A DNA stretch of 23,090 bases from the NCBI GenBank assembly GCA_003023665.1, contig PXYR01000005.1, positions 1 to 23,090 of the forward strand. Reading direction: 5' to 3'. The stretch comes from Bacteroidota bacterium. GTDB taxonomy: Bacteria; Bacteroidota; Bacteroidia; Flavobacteriales; Schleiferiaceae. The notes under the pieces are model-generated. The model made no database searches, was not told the DNA's origin, and worked only from the letters and a program-made list of their open reading frames with translations. This document shows, one piece after another, positions 7,464 to 14,952 of the stretch (position 1 is the first letter of the stretch; each line of letters opens with the position of its first letter). The position numbers were made by a program, and so were the translations under genes.

Positions 7464-7495
7464 ATTAAAGGTTTTTGTTTTAGGAAAACTTTAAT
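7464..7495. repeat. AT-rich stem-loop between sufT and HMG-CoA synthase
   Basis: Arms 7464-7475 (ATTAAAGGTTTT) and 7485-7495 (AAAACTTTAAT) pair over 11 bp with one bulged G and a 9-nt loop. It starts about 10 bp past the sufT stop codon. No U-tract follows directly on the minus strand, so it may be a weak terminator, an mRNA 3'-end stabiliser or a processing site separating SUF from the downstream pair. Confidence 0.35.
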
Positions 7496-7505
7496 AATCA
7501 TATTT

Positions 7506-7838
7506 CTAAAGCATTCCTAATTCCAATTTGGCTTCTTCACTCATCATGCTTTTATCCCAAGGTGGTTCGAAAGTGATTTCAACTTCAACGTCATTTACAC
7601 TATCCAAGGCTCGCGACTTTTCTTTAACCTCCTGTGGTAGACTTTCTGCCACAGGACAGTTGGGTGAGGTCAAGGTCATTAATATATGCACATCGCGTTC
7701 TGTGCTAACTTGAACATCGTAGATTAAACCTAGCTGATAGATATCTACGGGGATTTCAGGATCGAAGATGTTGCAAAGTACACCTACAACTTCTTCTCCA
7801 ATTTTTTGCATTTGGCTATGCGTTAACTCTTCACTCAT
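7506..7838 (-). CDS. sufT: SufT-type MIP18/DUF59 Fe-S maturation protein
   Basis: A 110-residue DUF59/MIP18-family protein, a class that assists insertion or trafficking of Fe-S clusters in the cytoplasm. Hallmarks: DPEIPVDIYQLGLIYDV (26-42), the TLTSPNCPVAESLP loop with the conserved Cys61, and a C-terminal VEITFEPPWDKSMMSEEAKLELGML. The PPWD-x-MSEEAKLELG ending separates this SUF-associated subgroup from phenylacetate-pathway PaaD, which also uses this fold. It is a stand-alone domain of normal length. It follows sufE by 12 bp, in keeping with its role in the SUF operon. Confidence 0.9.
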   Translation of the reverse strand: MSEELTHSQMQKIGEEVVGVLCNIFDPEIPVDIYQLGLIYDVQVSTERDVHILMTLTSPNCPVAESLPQEVKEKSRALDSVNDVEVEITFEPPWDKSMMSEEAKLELGML

Positions 7839-7850
7839 TTTTATTAATTG

Positions 7851-8267
7851 TTAAGCGGAAAAGGCAAGTGCGTAGTATTTCATCTGCTTGACCATACTCA
7901 TAAGTCCATTCGCCCTAGTTGGGCTTAAATGGTCTTTTAAACCAATATCTTCCAAGAATTTCAATTCTGCTGCTGCTACCTCTTGAGCAGGCTGATTACT
8001 GAACACGTCAATAAGCATTGCTACTATGCCCTTTGCAATAATCGCATCCGCGTCTGCACTAAAGATAATTTTGTCTTCGTGTTGTTCTGCATGCAACCAT
8101 ACCTTGCTCTGACAGCCTGGTACTAATAGGTCATTATTCTTTTTATTTTCGGGCAGCATGGGAAGGCTTTTGCCCATTTCAATGATATGGTTGTATTTAT
8201 CCATCCATTCGTCAAAGAATGCGAATTCTTCAATTAAAATTTGCTGTTTTTCTTGAATAGTTGCCAT
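7851..8267 (-). CDS. sufE: SufE sulfur-acceptor protein
   Basis: A 138-residue SufE-family protein that takes the persulfide sulfur from the cysteine desulfurase SufS and passes it to the SufBCD scaffold. The active Cys52 is in the family motif LVPGCQSKVWL (48-58). The N-terminal FAFFDEWMDKYNHIIEMGKSLP and the IAKGIVAMLIDVFSNQPAQEV segment are typical. The start codon overlaps the sufS stop by one base (TAATG), so translation is coupled and the stoichiometry of the two partners is probably matched. Length is normal for the family. Confidence 0.95.
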   Translation of the reverse strand: MATIQEKQQILIEEFAFFDEWMDKYNHIIEMGKSLPMLPENKKNNDLLVPGCQSKVWLHAEQHEDKIIFSADADAIIAKGIVAMLIDVFSNQPAQEVAAAELKFLEDIGLKDHLSPTRANGLMSMVKQMKYYALAFSA

Positions 8268-9484
8268 TATAAAAGCATGCTTACGGCTTTTTTAAGGCCG
8301 GATATGAAAGAATCAATTTCCTCAAAAGTATTGTACATCGCAAAGCTTGCCCGAACCGTTCCTTCAATACAAAACGCATCCATAATAGGTTGTGTACAAT
8401 GCTGCCCTGTTCGTACTGCAATACCTTGTTGGTCCAGAAGAACGCCTAAATCGTAGGGATGTACCCCATCAATTACAAAGCTTAATACACTCGCTTTATT
8501 TTTTGAATTACCAATGACTCTAAATCCTTTTATTCCTGAACATTGTTTCGTGGCATATTCAAGAAGTGATTGTTCGTGCGCTGAAATAGATTCAATTCCA
8601 ATTTCATTGATAAATTTTAGCGCAGCACCAAAGCCAATTATACCTTCGACATGAGGAGTTCCTGCCTCAAATTTATGAGGGAGACCAGCATAGGTACTCT
8701 TTTCTAAAGTGACTGTAGATATCATCTCGCCACCTCCTTGATAAGGAGCAATAGCCTCAAGTCTCTCACGTTTTCCGTATAGGATACCCAGTCCAGTGGG
8801 GCCATACATCTTGTGGCTGCTTAAGGTAAAAAAGTCTACATCCCAAGATTGTACATCCACAATGGTATGCGGTCCGCTTTGCGCACCGTCTACTAATGTC
8901 CATGCACCTACTTTTTTCGCTTGGGATATGATTTTTTGAACGGGATTGATAGTTCCAAGGGTATTGGATATATGATTGAATGCAACAATGGCAGTATTCT
9001 GGTCAATAACAACTTCAAGGCGATCTAAAATAAGTTCACCGTGTTCGTCCATGGGAAGATGACGAAGTTCTGCTCCGGTTCGTTCACAGAGCATTTGCCA
9101 GGGCACAATATTACTATGATGCTCCATCGCAGTGATGACAACATTTTGACCTTTTTGAACTGTATTGCTCAAGCCATAAGCTATGGCGTTAATACTATCT
9201 GTAATGCCTCGGGTAAATATAATTTCCGCAGCTTCAGCTGCATTCAGGTGAGCCCTTACTTGTTCTCGCACAGACTCCATTGCGTCCGTTGCACGTTGGC
9301 TTAATGTATGCACCCCTCGATGAACATTGGCATTGTAATTCAAATAATAGTCAGAAATTGCCTTGATTACTGCTATTGGTTTTTGGGCTGTGGCTGCGTT
9401 GTCAAAATACACCAAGGGCTTGCCGTGAACCTTTTGATTCAGGATGGGGAATTGTTCACGAATATCATGGACATCAAAGGCCAT
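8267..9484 (-). CDS. sufS: Cysteine desulfurase SufS (group II)
   Basis: A 405-residue PLP enzyme that removes sulfur from L-cysteine, giving alanine and an enzyme-bound persulfide. Seen: the N-terminal YFDNAATAQKP (26-36), NVHRGVHTLSQRAT (53-66), EHHSNIVPW (121-129), LVDGAQSGPH (197-206) and the PLP lysine Lys225 in SSHKMYGPTG. The catalytic Cys363 is in RTGQHCTQP, the short-loop form typical of group II enzymes that need a SufE partner. Length and start (MAFDVHDIREQFPIL) match the family. It overlaps sufD and sufE by one base each, so the three genes are translationally coupled. One unusual detail: the residue before the CTQP Cys block is Gln-His rather than the common Gly/Arg-His. Confidence 0.96.
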   Translation of the reverse strand: MAFDVHDIREQFPILNQKVHGKPLVYFDNAATAQKPIAVIKAISDYYLNYNANVHRGVHTLSQRATDAMESVREQVRAHLNAAEAAEIIFTRGITDSINAIAYGLSNTVQKGQNVVITAMEHHSNIVPWQMLCERTGAELRHLPMDEHGELILDRLEVVIDQNTAIVAFNHISNTLGTINPVQKIISQAKKVGAWTLVDGAQSGPHTIVDVQSWDVDFFTLSSHKMYGPTGLGILYGKRERLEAIAPYQGGGEMISTVTLEKSTYAGLPHKFEAGTPHVEGIIGFGAALKFINEIGIESISAHEQSLLEYATKQCSGIKGFRVIGNSKNKASVLSFVIDGVHPYDLGVLLDQQGIAVRTGQHCTQPIMDAFCIEGTVRASFAMYNTFEEIDSFISGLKKAVSMLL

Positions 9485-10803
9485 TATAGAGCAAATTCAA
9501 GGTTGATACCTAATTTACCAGCAATAACCCGATTGAGCCTTTTTTCTAGCTGTGGGATTTTGACATATTCTAAGGCATCTGAAGCAAAAGCGTAGGTCAT
9601 CAAACCCTCAGCTTCTCGTTTAGGTATGCCTCTTGAGCGCAAGTAAAACAAGGCGCTTTGATCCAATTGTCCAACAGTACATCCGTGCGAACATCTTACA
9701 TCATCTGCAAATATTTCAAGCTGTGGTTTGGTATCCACCTTGGCTTTATCACTTAATAGGATATTATCATTCTGTTGAAAAGCATTGGTTTTCTGCGCTT
9801 TTTGACGAACTAAGACTTTTCCATTGAAAACACCATGGCTTTTGCCTAGATAGATGCCTTTATATAACTCACGACTATAACAATTAGGCTCCATATGGTC
9901 AACTAGTGTATGATGGTCAACGGTTTGACCATCACCTATAATGGTAATGCCGTCCATATGACTCTCTGTATGCTCACCACCTGCGTAGAAATGCAAGTTA
10001 TTGCGTACCAGTTTACCTCCAAAAGTATAGGTGCCTACATGTACGTTGGAGTTTGTTTCTTGCTGAACGTGCGTATTGTCTATAAGGGAAGCCTTAATGC
10101 TATCATTTTGGACTTTGTAATAGCTAACTCGTGCATCACGAGCTGCAAAAACTTCACTCACAAAGTTGGTAAAGCTCTCATCATTCCCCAAATTTTGATG
10201 TCTTTCAACAATTTGAACTTCTGCATTTTGCTCAACAACGATTAGGTTTCTCGCCTGTGAGAAGGTTGACCCGTTTTCCTCTGTAGTTAGATAGATGATT
10301 TCAATGGGTTTATCTACCGTTTGATTTGCCTTAACCCTTATATAGGCGCCATCGTCAGCAAAAGCAGTATTAAGATCTATGAAAGTTTCACCTGATGGAG
10401 CCGCTTTGCCCAAATACGTAGACAGAATTTCTGGGTACTTATTAAGTGCGGCCGCGAACGTACAAATATCATAGCTTTGGTGCGTGGATTCGCTCAGCCA
10501 AGAGCTGTACTTCCCGTTAATGAATACCAGTTTATAGGTATCTAAATCACTAAGTAGATATTGTTTAATGTCTCCAAATGAAACTGCACTTTCGCTTTTC
10601 AGCATGATTTTGTAATCGCGATTCAGTACGGGTTTTAGATTGGTATATTTCCATTCTTCGTCCCGTGTAGTGGGAAAGCCCAATGCTTCAAAGCGGTCTA
10701 AGGCTTCCTTGCGCATGTTTACAACGGCCAAATTCTTGCTGCCGTTTAATTCGGATTCGGCAATCACAAAAGAGGAAAGTAAATCTTGTGCTAAATCTGT
10801 CAT
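9484..10803 (-). CDS. sufD: Fe-S assembly scaffold protein SufD
   Basis: A 439-residue SufD, the beta-helix partner of SufB in the SufBC2D scaffold. The N-terminal helical part holds the motif FPTTRDEEWKYTNL (about 38-51), typical of SufD. The core is a repetitive beta-helix, and the C-terminal region contains DDVRCSHGCTVGQLD, with His373 and Cys371 corresponding to residues needed for Fe acquisition in E. coli SufD, followed by FYLRSRGIPKREAEGLM. No membrane segment. It starts inside the sufC stop codon (4-bp ATGA overlap) and ends with a one-base overlap with sufS. Confidence 0.95.
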   Translation of the reverse strand: MTDLAQDLLSSFVIAESELNGSKNLAVVNMRKEALDRFEALGFPTTRDEEWKYTNLKPVLNRDYKIMLKSESAVSFGDIKQYLLSDLDTYKLVFINGKYSSWLSESTHQSYDICTFAAALNKYPEILSTYLGKAAPSGETFIDLNTAFADDGAYIRVKANQTVDKPIEIIYLTTEENGSTFSQARNLIVVEQNAEVQIVERHQNLGNDESFTNFVSEVFAARDARVSYYKVQNDSIKASLIDNTHVQQETNSNVHVGTYTFGGKLVRNNLHFYAGGEHTESHMDGITIIGDGQTVDHHTLVDHMEPNCYSRELYKGIYLGKSHGVFNGKVLVRQKAQKTNAFQQNDNILLSDKAKVDTKPQLEIFADDVRCSHGCTVGQLDQSALFYLRSRGIPKREAEGLMTYAFASDALEYVKIPQLEKRLNRVIAGKLGINLEFAL

Positions 10804-11549
10804 GCGTTTTCTGCCTTGATCCAGTCGTAACCTTTTGCTTCTAATTCTAGTGCCAAGCTTTTATCGCCACTTTTCACAATTTTACCATTGTACAATACAT
10901 GTACGAAGTCTGGCTCTATATAATCCAGTAATCTTTGGTAATGAGTAATGACCAGCACAGCATTATCCTTGCTACGCAATTTATTCACACCGTTTGCTAC
11001 AATTCTAAGGGCGTCTATATCTAAACCAGAATCAGTCTCATCAAGAATGGCCAATTTTGGTTGAAGCATTGCCATTTGAAAAATCTCATTGCGCTTTTTT
11101 TCTCCACCAGAAAATCCCTCATTTAAACTTCGGCTCAGATAACTCTTGTCCATCTCAAGCAAAGCCGTTTTTTCGCGCATCATAGCTAGCATCTCTCTTG
11201 CTTCCATAGCTTCTTCGCCACGACCTTTTCTACTTTCGTTGATTGCCGTTTTGATGAAGTTACTTACGGTAACTCCCGGAATTTCTACAGGATATTGAAA
11301 ACTCAGAAAAACACCTTTATGCGCTCGTTCCTCAGGTGATAAATCCATGAGGTCTTCACCTTCAAAATCTATTGTACCGCCACTAATTTCATAATCTTCT
11401 CTACCTGCAATTATGCTGCTTAAGGTTGATTTTCCTGAACCGTTGGGCCCCATAATAGCATGTACTTCACCTGCGTTTATTTCTAGATCAATACCGCGAA
11501 GAATTTCCTTTTCTTCTATACCGGCTTGTAAGTCTTTGATTTTAATCAT
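10800..11549 (-). CDS. sufC: Fe-S assembly ATPase SufC
   Basis: A 249-residue ABC-type ATPase that dimerises on SufB and SufD and drives conformational change of the scaffold. It has no membrane partner in this role. Motifs seen: Walker A GPNGSGKST (34-42), the Q-loop (SFQYPVEIPG), the SufC-type signature FSGGEKKRNEIFQM, Walker B LAILDETDSGLD and the switch His in VITHYQRLLDYI. The ETDSGLD form (rather than DEPTSGLD) is characteristic of SufC. It lies 3 bp after sufB and overlaps sufD by 4 bp. Confidence 0.97.
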   Translation of the reverse strand: MIKIKDLQAGIEEKEILRGIDLEINAGEVHAIMGPNGSGKSTLSSIIAGREDYEISGGTIDFEGEDLMDLSPEERAHKGVFLSFQYPVEIPGVTVSNFIKTAINESRKGRGEEAMEAREMLAMMREKTALLEMDKSYLSRSLNEGFSGGEKKRNEIFQMAMLQPKLAILDETDSGLDIDALRIVANGVNKLRSKDNAVLVITHYQRLLDYIEPDFVHVLYNGKIVKSGDKSLALELEAKGYDWIKAENA

Positions 11550-11552
11550 GGC

Positions 11553-12989
11553 TTATCCTACAGAGCCCTCAAGAGAGATCTCCAATAGTTTTTGTGCCTC
11601 CACTGCGAATTCCATTGGAAGCTGGTTCAATACTTCTTTACAATATCCATTTACAATTAATGCAATGGCTTCTTCGGTGCCAATTCCTCTTTGATTACAA
11701 TAGAAGATCTGGTCTTCACCAATCTTAGATGTGGTTGCTTCGTGTTCTATTTGAGCACTTGGATGCTGAGCTTCAATATACGGGAAGGTGTGTGCACCGC
11801 ACTGATCACCCATTAAAAGGGAATCACATTGACTAAAATTTCTAGCGTTTTCTGCACGTGCGCCAACCCGAACTAAACCTCTATAACTGTTATGGCTCTT
11901 ACCGGCACTGATACCTTTAGAAATTATGGTGCTTTTGGTGTTTTTCCCTAAGTGAATCATTTTCGTTCCTGTATCCGCCTGCTGAAACTTATTGGTAACC
12001 GCCACACTATAAAACTCACCAATGGAGTGGTCTCCTTTTAAAATACAGGAAGGGTATTTCCAAGTAACTGCAGATCCGGTTTCGACTTGTGTCCAACTAA
12101 TTTTTGCATTGCGCTCGCATATGCCACGTTTGGTAACAAAGTTGAATACACCACCTTTACCTTCGGCATCTCCTGGAAACCAATTTTGTACAGTACTGTA
12201 TTTGATTTCTGCATCTTCCATTGCAACGAGTTCAACTACTGCAGCATGTAATTGATTTTCATCTCTTTGCGGTGCGGTACAGCCTTCTAAATAACTCACA
12301 AAAGAGCCAGAATCGGCCACGAGTAGGGTACGCTCAAATTGACCAGTACCCGCTTCATTAATCCGGAAATAAGTGCTCAATTCCATTGGACAATGAACGC
12401 CTTTTGGAATATAGCAGAAAGACCCGTCAGTAAAAACGGCACTATTCAACGCCGCGTAAAAATTATCTCTTTTTGGTACAACAGTTCCTAAGTGCTTCCG
12501 AACCAATTCAGGATGTTCTTGAATTGCGTCACTCATGGAGCAGAAGATGATTCCTTTTTCAGCAAGCGTTTCTTTAAACGTTGTTGCCACAGATACTGAA
12601 TCTACGACCACATCCATAGCTACACCACTTAGGCGCTTTTGCTCGTCTAAGCTTATCCCTAATTTCTCAAATGTCTTTAGCAATTCAGGATCAACTTCAT
12701 CTAGACTGTCTAAAGTTTTCTTTTGCTTGGGTGCACTATAATAGGAGATGGCCTGGAAATCAGGCTTTTGATAATGGACGTTGGGCCAATCAGGCTCTAC
12801 CATTTCCGACCAAGTATGATAAGCGTCTAACCGCCATTCGAGCATCCATTCGGGTTCATTCTTTTTTGAACTGATTAAACGAATCACATCTTCATTTAAA
12901 CCCGGGGGCACCGTATCGCTTTCGATTTCTGTTGTGAAGCCGTACTTGTATTCTGATGCGGTGATTTCACCTAAGATTTCGTCGCTCAT
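11553..12989 (-). CDS. sufB: Fe-S assembly scaffold protein SufB
   Basis: A 478-residue SufB, the main subunit on which the cluster is built. Start chosen at ATG 12989 (MSDEILGEITASEYKYGF); the frame continues to a GTG at 13019, but that would overlap sufA by 25 nt and add residues not typical of the family, whereas the ATG leaves a 5-bp gap. Key residues: Cys388 in NFSQCDSLLMGDQCGAHTFP and Glu417 in AQIEHEATTSKIGED, separated by 29 residues as are Cys405 and Glu434 of E. coli SufB. Also present: PKGVHCPMELSTYFRI, LEGCTAPQRDENQLHAAVVEL and the C-terminal QRGIGTEEAIALIVNGYC. Length is typical. Confidence 0.96.
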   Translation of the reverse strand: MSDEILGEITASEYKYGFTTEIESDTVPPGLNEDVIRLISSKKNEPEWMLEWRLDAYHTWSEMVEPDWPNVHYQKPDFQAISYYSAPKQKKTLDSLDEVDPELLKTFEKLGISLDEQKRLSGVAMDVVVDSVSVATTFKETLAEKGIIFCSMSDAIQEHPELVRKHLGTVVPKRDNFYAALNSAVFTDGSFCYIPKGVHCPMELSTYFRINEAGTGQFERTLLVADSGSFVSYLEGCTAPQRDENQLHAAVVELVAMEDAEIKYSTVQNWFPGDAEGKGGVFNFVTKRGICERNAKISWTQVETGSAVTWKYPSCILKGDHSIGEFYSVAVTNKFQQADTGTKMIHLGKNTKSTIISKGISAGKSHNSYRGLVRVGARAENARNFSQCDSLLMGDQCGAHTFPYIEAQHPSAQIEHEATTSKIGEDQIFYCNQRGIGTEEAIALIVNGYCKEVLNQLPMEFAVEAQKLLEISLEGSVG

Positions 12990-12994
12990 GTGTA

Positions 12995-13324
12995 TTATAC
13001 TGCGAAACTCTCTCCGCACCCACAGGTACGCGTAGCGTTCGGATTATTAAAACTGAACCCTTTGCCGTTAAGACCACCTGTGTATTCCAAGGTAGTTCCA
13101 ATGAGGTAAAGAAGACTTTTTTTCTCAACTACTACTCTAACTCCATTATCTTCGTAGAGTTCAGCATTTTCAGGTATTTCGGACGAAAATTCCATTTTGT
13201 ATGACAAGCCGGAACAACCACCGCTTTCTACTCCAACACTAACATAGCTGGACGCGAGATTCTTGCCTTCCTCTGCCATGAGGGCAGATAACTTATCTTT
13301 CGCTGTTGTGGATACTTTAACCAT
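12995..13324 (-). CDS. sufA: A-type Fe-S carrier protein (SufA/ErpA/IscA family)
   Basis: A 109-residue A-type carrier that accepts a cluster from the SufBCD scaffold and hands it to target proteins. The three cluster-ligand cysteines are Cys37 (GVESGGCSGLSYKMEF) and Cys101 and Cys103 (ATRTCGCGESFAV), the exact family spacing CxC at the C-terminus. It is the first gene of the SUF operon, 5 bp before the sufB ATG, and is preceded by a good Bacteroidota promoter (see 13356-13389). The name sufA follows from operon context; sequence alone would also allow IscA or ErpA. Confidence 0.93.
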   Translation of the reverse strand: MVKVSTTAKDKLSALMAEEGKNLASSYVSVGVESGGCSGLSYKMEFSSEIPENAELYEDNGVRVVVEKKSLLYLIGTTLEYTGGLNGKGFSFNNPNATRTCGCGESFAV

Positions 13325-13355
13325 ATTGATTTAGACTAATTCTAAAAAAGCACTG

Positions 13356-13389
13356 CAAAGTTAATGAATATGGGGCTTTTATATTGCAA
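13356..13389 (-). promoter_or_regulatory. Promoter of the SUF operon
   Basis: Minus strand 13363-13356 reads TAACTTTG (followed by C), a perfect -7 box; a TTG at 13389-13387 lies 23 bp further upstream. The predicted start near 13353 gives a leader of about 28 nt before the sufA ATG. The -33 TTG is one half of the palindrome ATTGCAAT (13383-13390), shared with the thiL promoter. No operator for an iron-responsive repressor can be identified by eye. Confidence 0.55.
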
Positions 13390-13415
13390 TCAAGACCTAT
13401 AAGGTTATAACTTTG
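13384..13415 (+). promoter_or_regulatory. Promoter of thiL, possibly giving a leaderless mRNA
   Basis: TTG at 13384-13386, a 21-bp spacer, then TAACTTTG at 13408-13415: a perfect Bacteroidota promoter pattern. The -7 box ends 4 bp before the thiL ATG at 13420. Since transcription in this phylum starts a few bases past this box, the mRNA would begin at or within about 3 nt of the start codon. Confidence 0.6.
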
Positions 13416-13419
13416 CTCT

Positions 13420-14460
13420 ATGTTTGATTCAAAGAACCCACAGCGGACACCCATATCTGAATTAGGCGAGTTTGGCCTAATAGACCATCTCGTTAAAAAT
13501 GCTAAATCCAAACTTCCAAATACCGCTCTAGCCATGGGCGATGACGCCGGTCTCATAGATCATGGTGCATATTTTACTGCTATTACCACAGACCTGCTCG
13601 TGGAAGGAGTTCATTTTGATTTAAGTTACATGCCGTTGAAGCACTTGGGCTACAAGAGCGTTGTAGTAAACCTGAGTGACATTTATGCAATGAATGGCAC
13701 TGCAGAGCACATAACTGTTGGTATTGCGGTTTCTAATCGATTCCCTGTAGAGGCGTTAGAAGAAATTTATGAAGGGATACACTTAGCTTGCGAGCGCTAC
13801 AATGTGGATTTGATTGGCGGCGATACAACAGCGTCAACTTCTGGATTGATGATTAGCATCACCGCTACCGGTCGGGTTGAAAAAGCAAAAGCAACTAAGC
13901 GCAGTGGAGCAAAGGACAATGACTTAATCGTAATAAGCGGTGATGTTGGAGGAGCCTATATGGGTCTACAAATCTTGGAACGGGAGAAACAAGTCTTTAT
14001 TGAAAACCCCGATATGCAGCCAGAATTGGGCGGTCATGAATATATTCTAGAAAGGCAGCTGAAGCCAGAAGCTAGAAAGGACATAGTAGACCTGCTCCAT
14101 AATCTTCAAGTGCAACCAACTTCCATGATAGATATTAGTGACGGTCTCAGTTCAGAAATTCTTCACTTGAGCAAAGCCTCCAATCATCAGTTTAATGTCT
14201 ATGAAAATAAAATTCCCATAGATCCCAGCATTTACACATTGTGTGAAGAATTCAATTTGAATACAACCACTGTTGGCTTAAATGGGGGGGAGGATTACGA
14301 ATTACTCTTCACTATTTCTATTGAAGATCACGATAAGATTAAGGCCAACCCACACCTGAGTGTTATTGGTTATGTCAAGGAGGGTTCCGGAGCCAACTTG
14401 ATAACCCGCGATGATAAAGTTGTCGAACTAAAAGCACAGGGTTTCAAGCATCACGAATAA
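13420..14460 (+). CDS. thiL: Thiamine-monophosphate kinase
   Basis: A 346-residue ThiL, which phosphorylates thiamine monophosphate to the cofactor thiamine pyrophosphate using ATP and Mg2+. Motifs: the N-terminal RTPISELGEFGLIDHL (9-24), the family GDDA (40-43, here GDDAGLID), TTDLLVEGVHFD (56-67), NLSDIYAMNG (84-93) with the metal-site Asp87, LIGGDTTAS, VISGDVGGAYMGLQIL, IDISDGLSSEI and the C-terminal GGEDYELLFT. The expected AIM-fold kinase order is complete and the length is usual. The start is supported by the conserved ELGEFGLI region only a few residues in, and matters because the promoter box lies 4 bp before it. It is divergent from sufA. Confidence 0.95.
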   Translation: MFDSKNPQRTPISELGEFGLIDHLVKNAKSKLPNTALAMGDDAGLIDHGAYFTAITTDLLVEGVHFDLSYMPLKHLGYKSVVVNLSDIYAMNGTAEHITVGIAVSNRFPVEALEEIYEGIHLACERYNVDLIGGDTTASTSGLMISITATGRVEKAKATKRSGAKDNDLIVISGDVGGAYMGLQILEREKQVFIENPDMQPELGGHEYILERQLKPEARKDIVDLLHNLQVQPTSMIDISDGLSSEILHLSKASNHQFNVYENKIPIDPSIYTLCEEFNLNTTTVGLNGGEDYELLFTISIEDHDKIKANPHLSVIGYVKEGSGANLITRDDKVVELKAQGFKHHE

Positions 14461-14616
14461 GAACGGCGTATTTTATCTAAAAAACAGTCAAACAGTATTC
14501 AATAAAGATAAATTATTGTTTGTATGTCCGTATTGTTGCAAAAACGACTCATTTATTCAAGGTTATTAACATTATGTTCATATCTTTCAAGAACCGACCA
14601 AAACCAACCATTCGTT

Positions 14617-14946
14617 ATGGAAGATAAAATAGTAAACAATCTTATTTACGGCTACCCCTTCTTTTTTCCTATTTGGAAATCTCCAATGGATCAAGGTAAA
14701 ACTTTACAGGAATCCTTTGATGATGGCTCGTTATCCAATGTAGCTGGCTTTGAGGGTCTGACTAATGAACAGATGGCGAAAGCCTTAGAAAATGCCAAAA
14801 AGCATTTCTTTATTTATGCCTCGGGAGATAAAAAGCATCCTAAGTGGAATGAGTCAAAAAATGTTGTTCGGGCCTTTCCATATAGCTATCAAGAGGCTAT
14901 GGGTATTACCACTTCCATTAAAACTTGGCTACCAAGATTGGTTTAG
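14617..14946 (+). CDS. Small hypothetical protein (109 aa)
   Basis: Not recognised. I chose the ATG at 14617 (MEDKIVNNLIYGYPFFFPIW); the frame is open to an earlier ATG at 14524, but the extra 31 residues look like translated intergenic DNA. The product is soluble, rich in Lys, Phe and aromatic residues, without signal peptide or clear TM segment; a mid-part LTNEQMAKALENAKKHFFIYA is likely helical and the end is TTSIKTWLPRLV. A near-consensus box TATCTTTC at 14581-14588 could be a -7 element with a leader of about 25 nt. It stands alone, convergent with batE (6 bp between stop codons). It may be a lineage-specific gene; real-gene status is moderately supported by the uninterrupted frame and natural amino-acid composition. 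Confidence 0.55.
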   Translation: MEDKIVNNLIYGYPFFFPIWKSPMDQGKTLQESFDDGSLSNVAGFEGLTNEQMAKALENAKKHFFIYASGDKKHPKWNESKNVVRAFPYSYQEAMGITTSIKTWLPRLV

Positions 14947-14952
14947 CTCTAT

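Noticed and set aside
12022..12255. Open frames on both strands within sufB (also 12038-12235)
   Set aside because: They overlap the well-supported sufB frame and have no recognisable protein features.
12990..13019. Extended GTG start for sufB
   Set aside because: It would overlap sufA by 25 nt and add residues not typical of SufB; the ATG at 12989 leaves a normal 5-bp gap.
13325..13419. TPP riboswitch upstream of thiL
   Set aside because: The space is too short, no THI-box-like sequence is visible, and the promoter ends 4 bp before the ATG, leaving no leader.
14284..14290. Run of seven G within thiL as a possible phase-variable tract
   Set aside because: It encodes the conserved GGEDYELLF motif in the correct frame, and a biosynthetic kinase is an unlikely phase-variable gene.
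14524..14616. Upstream ATG extending the small hypothetical protein by 31 residues
   Set aside because: The extra residues look like translated intergenic DNA and a near-consensus promoter box (14581-14588) falls inside them.
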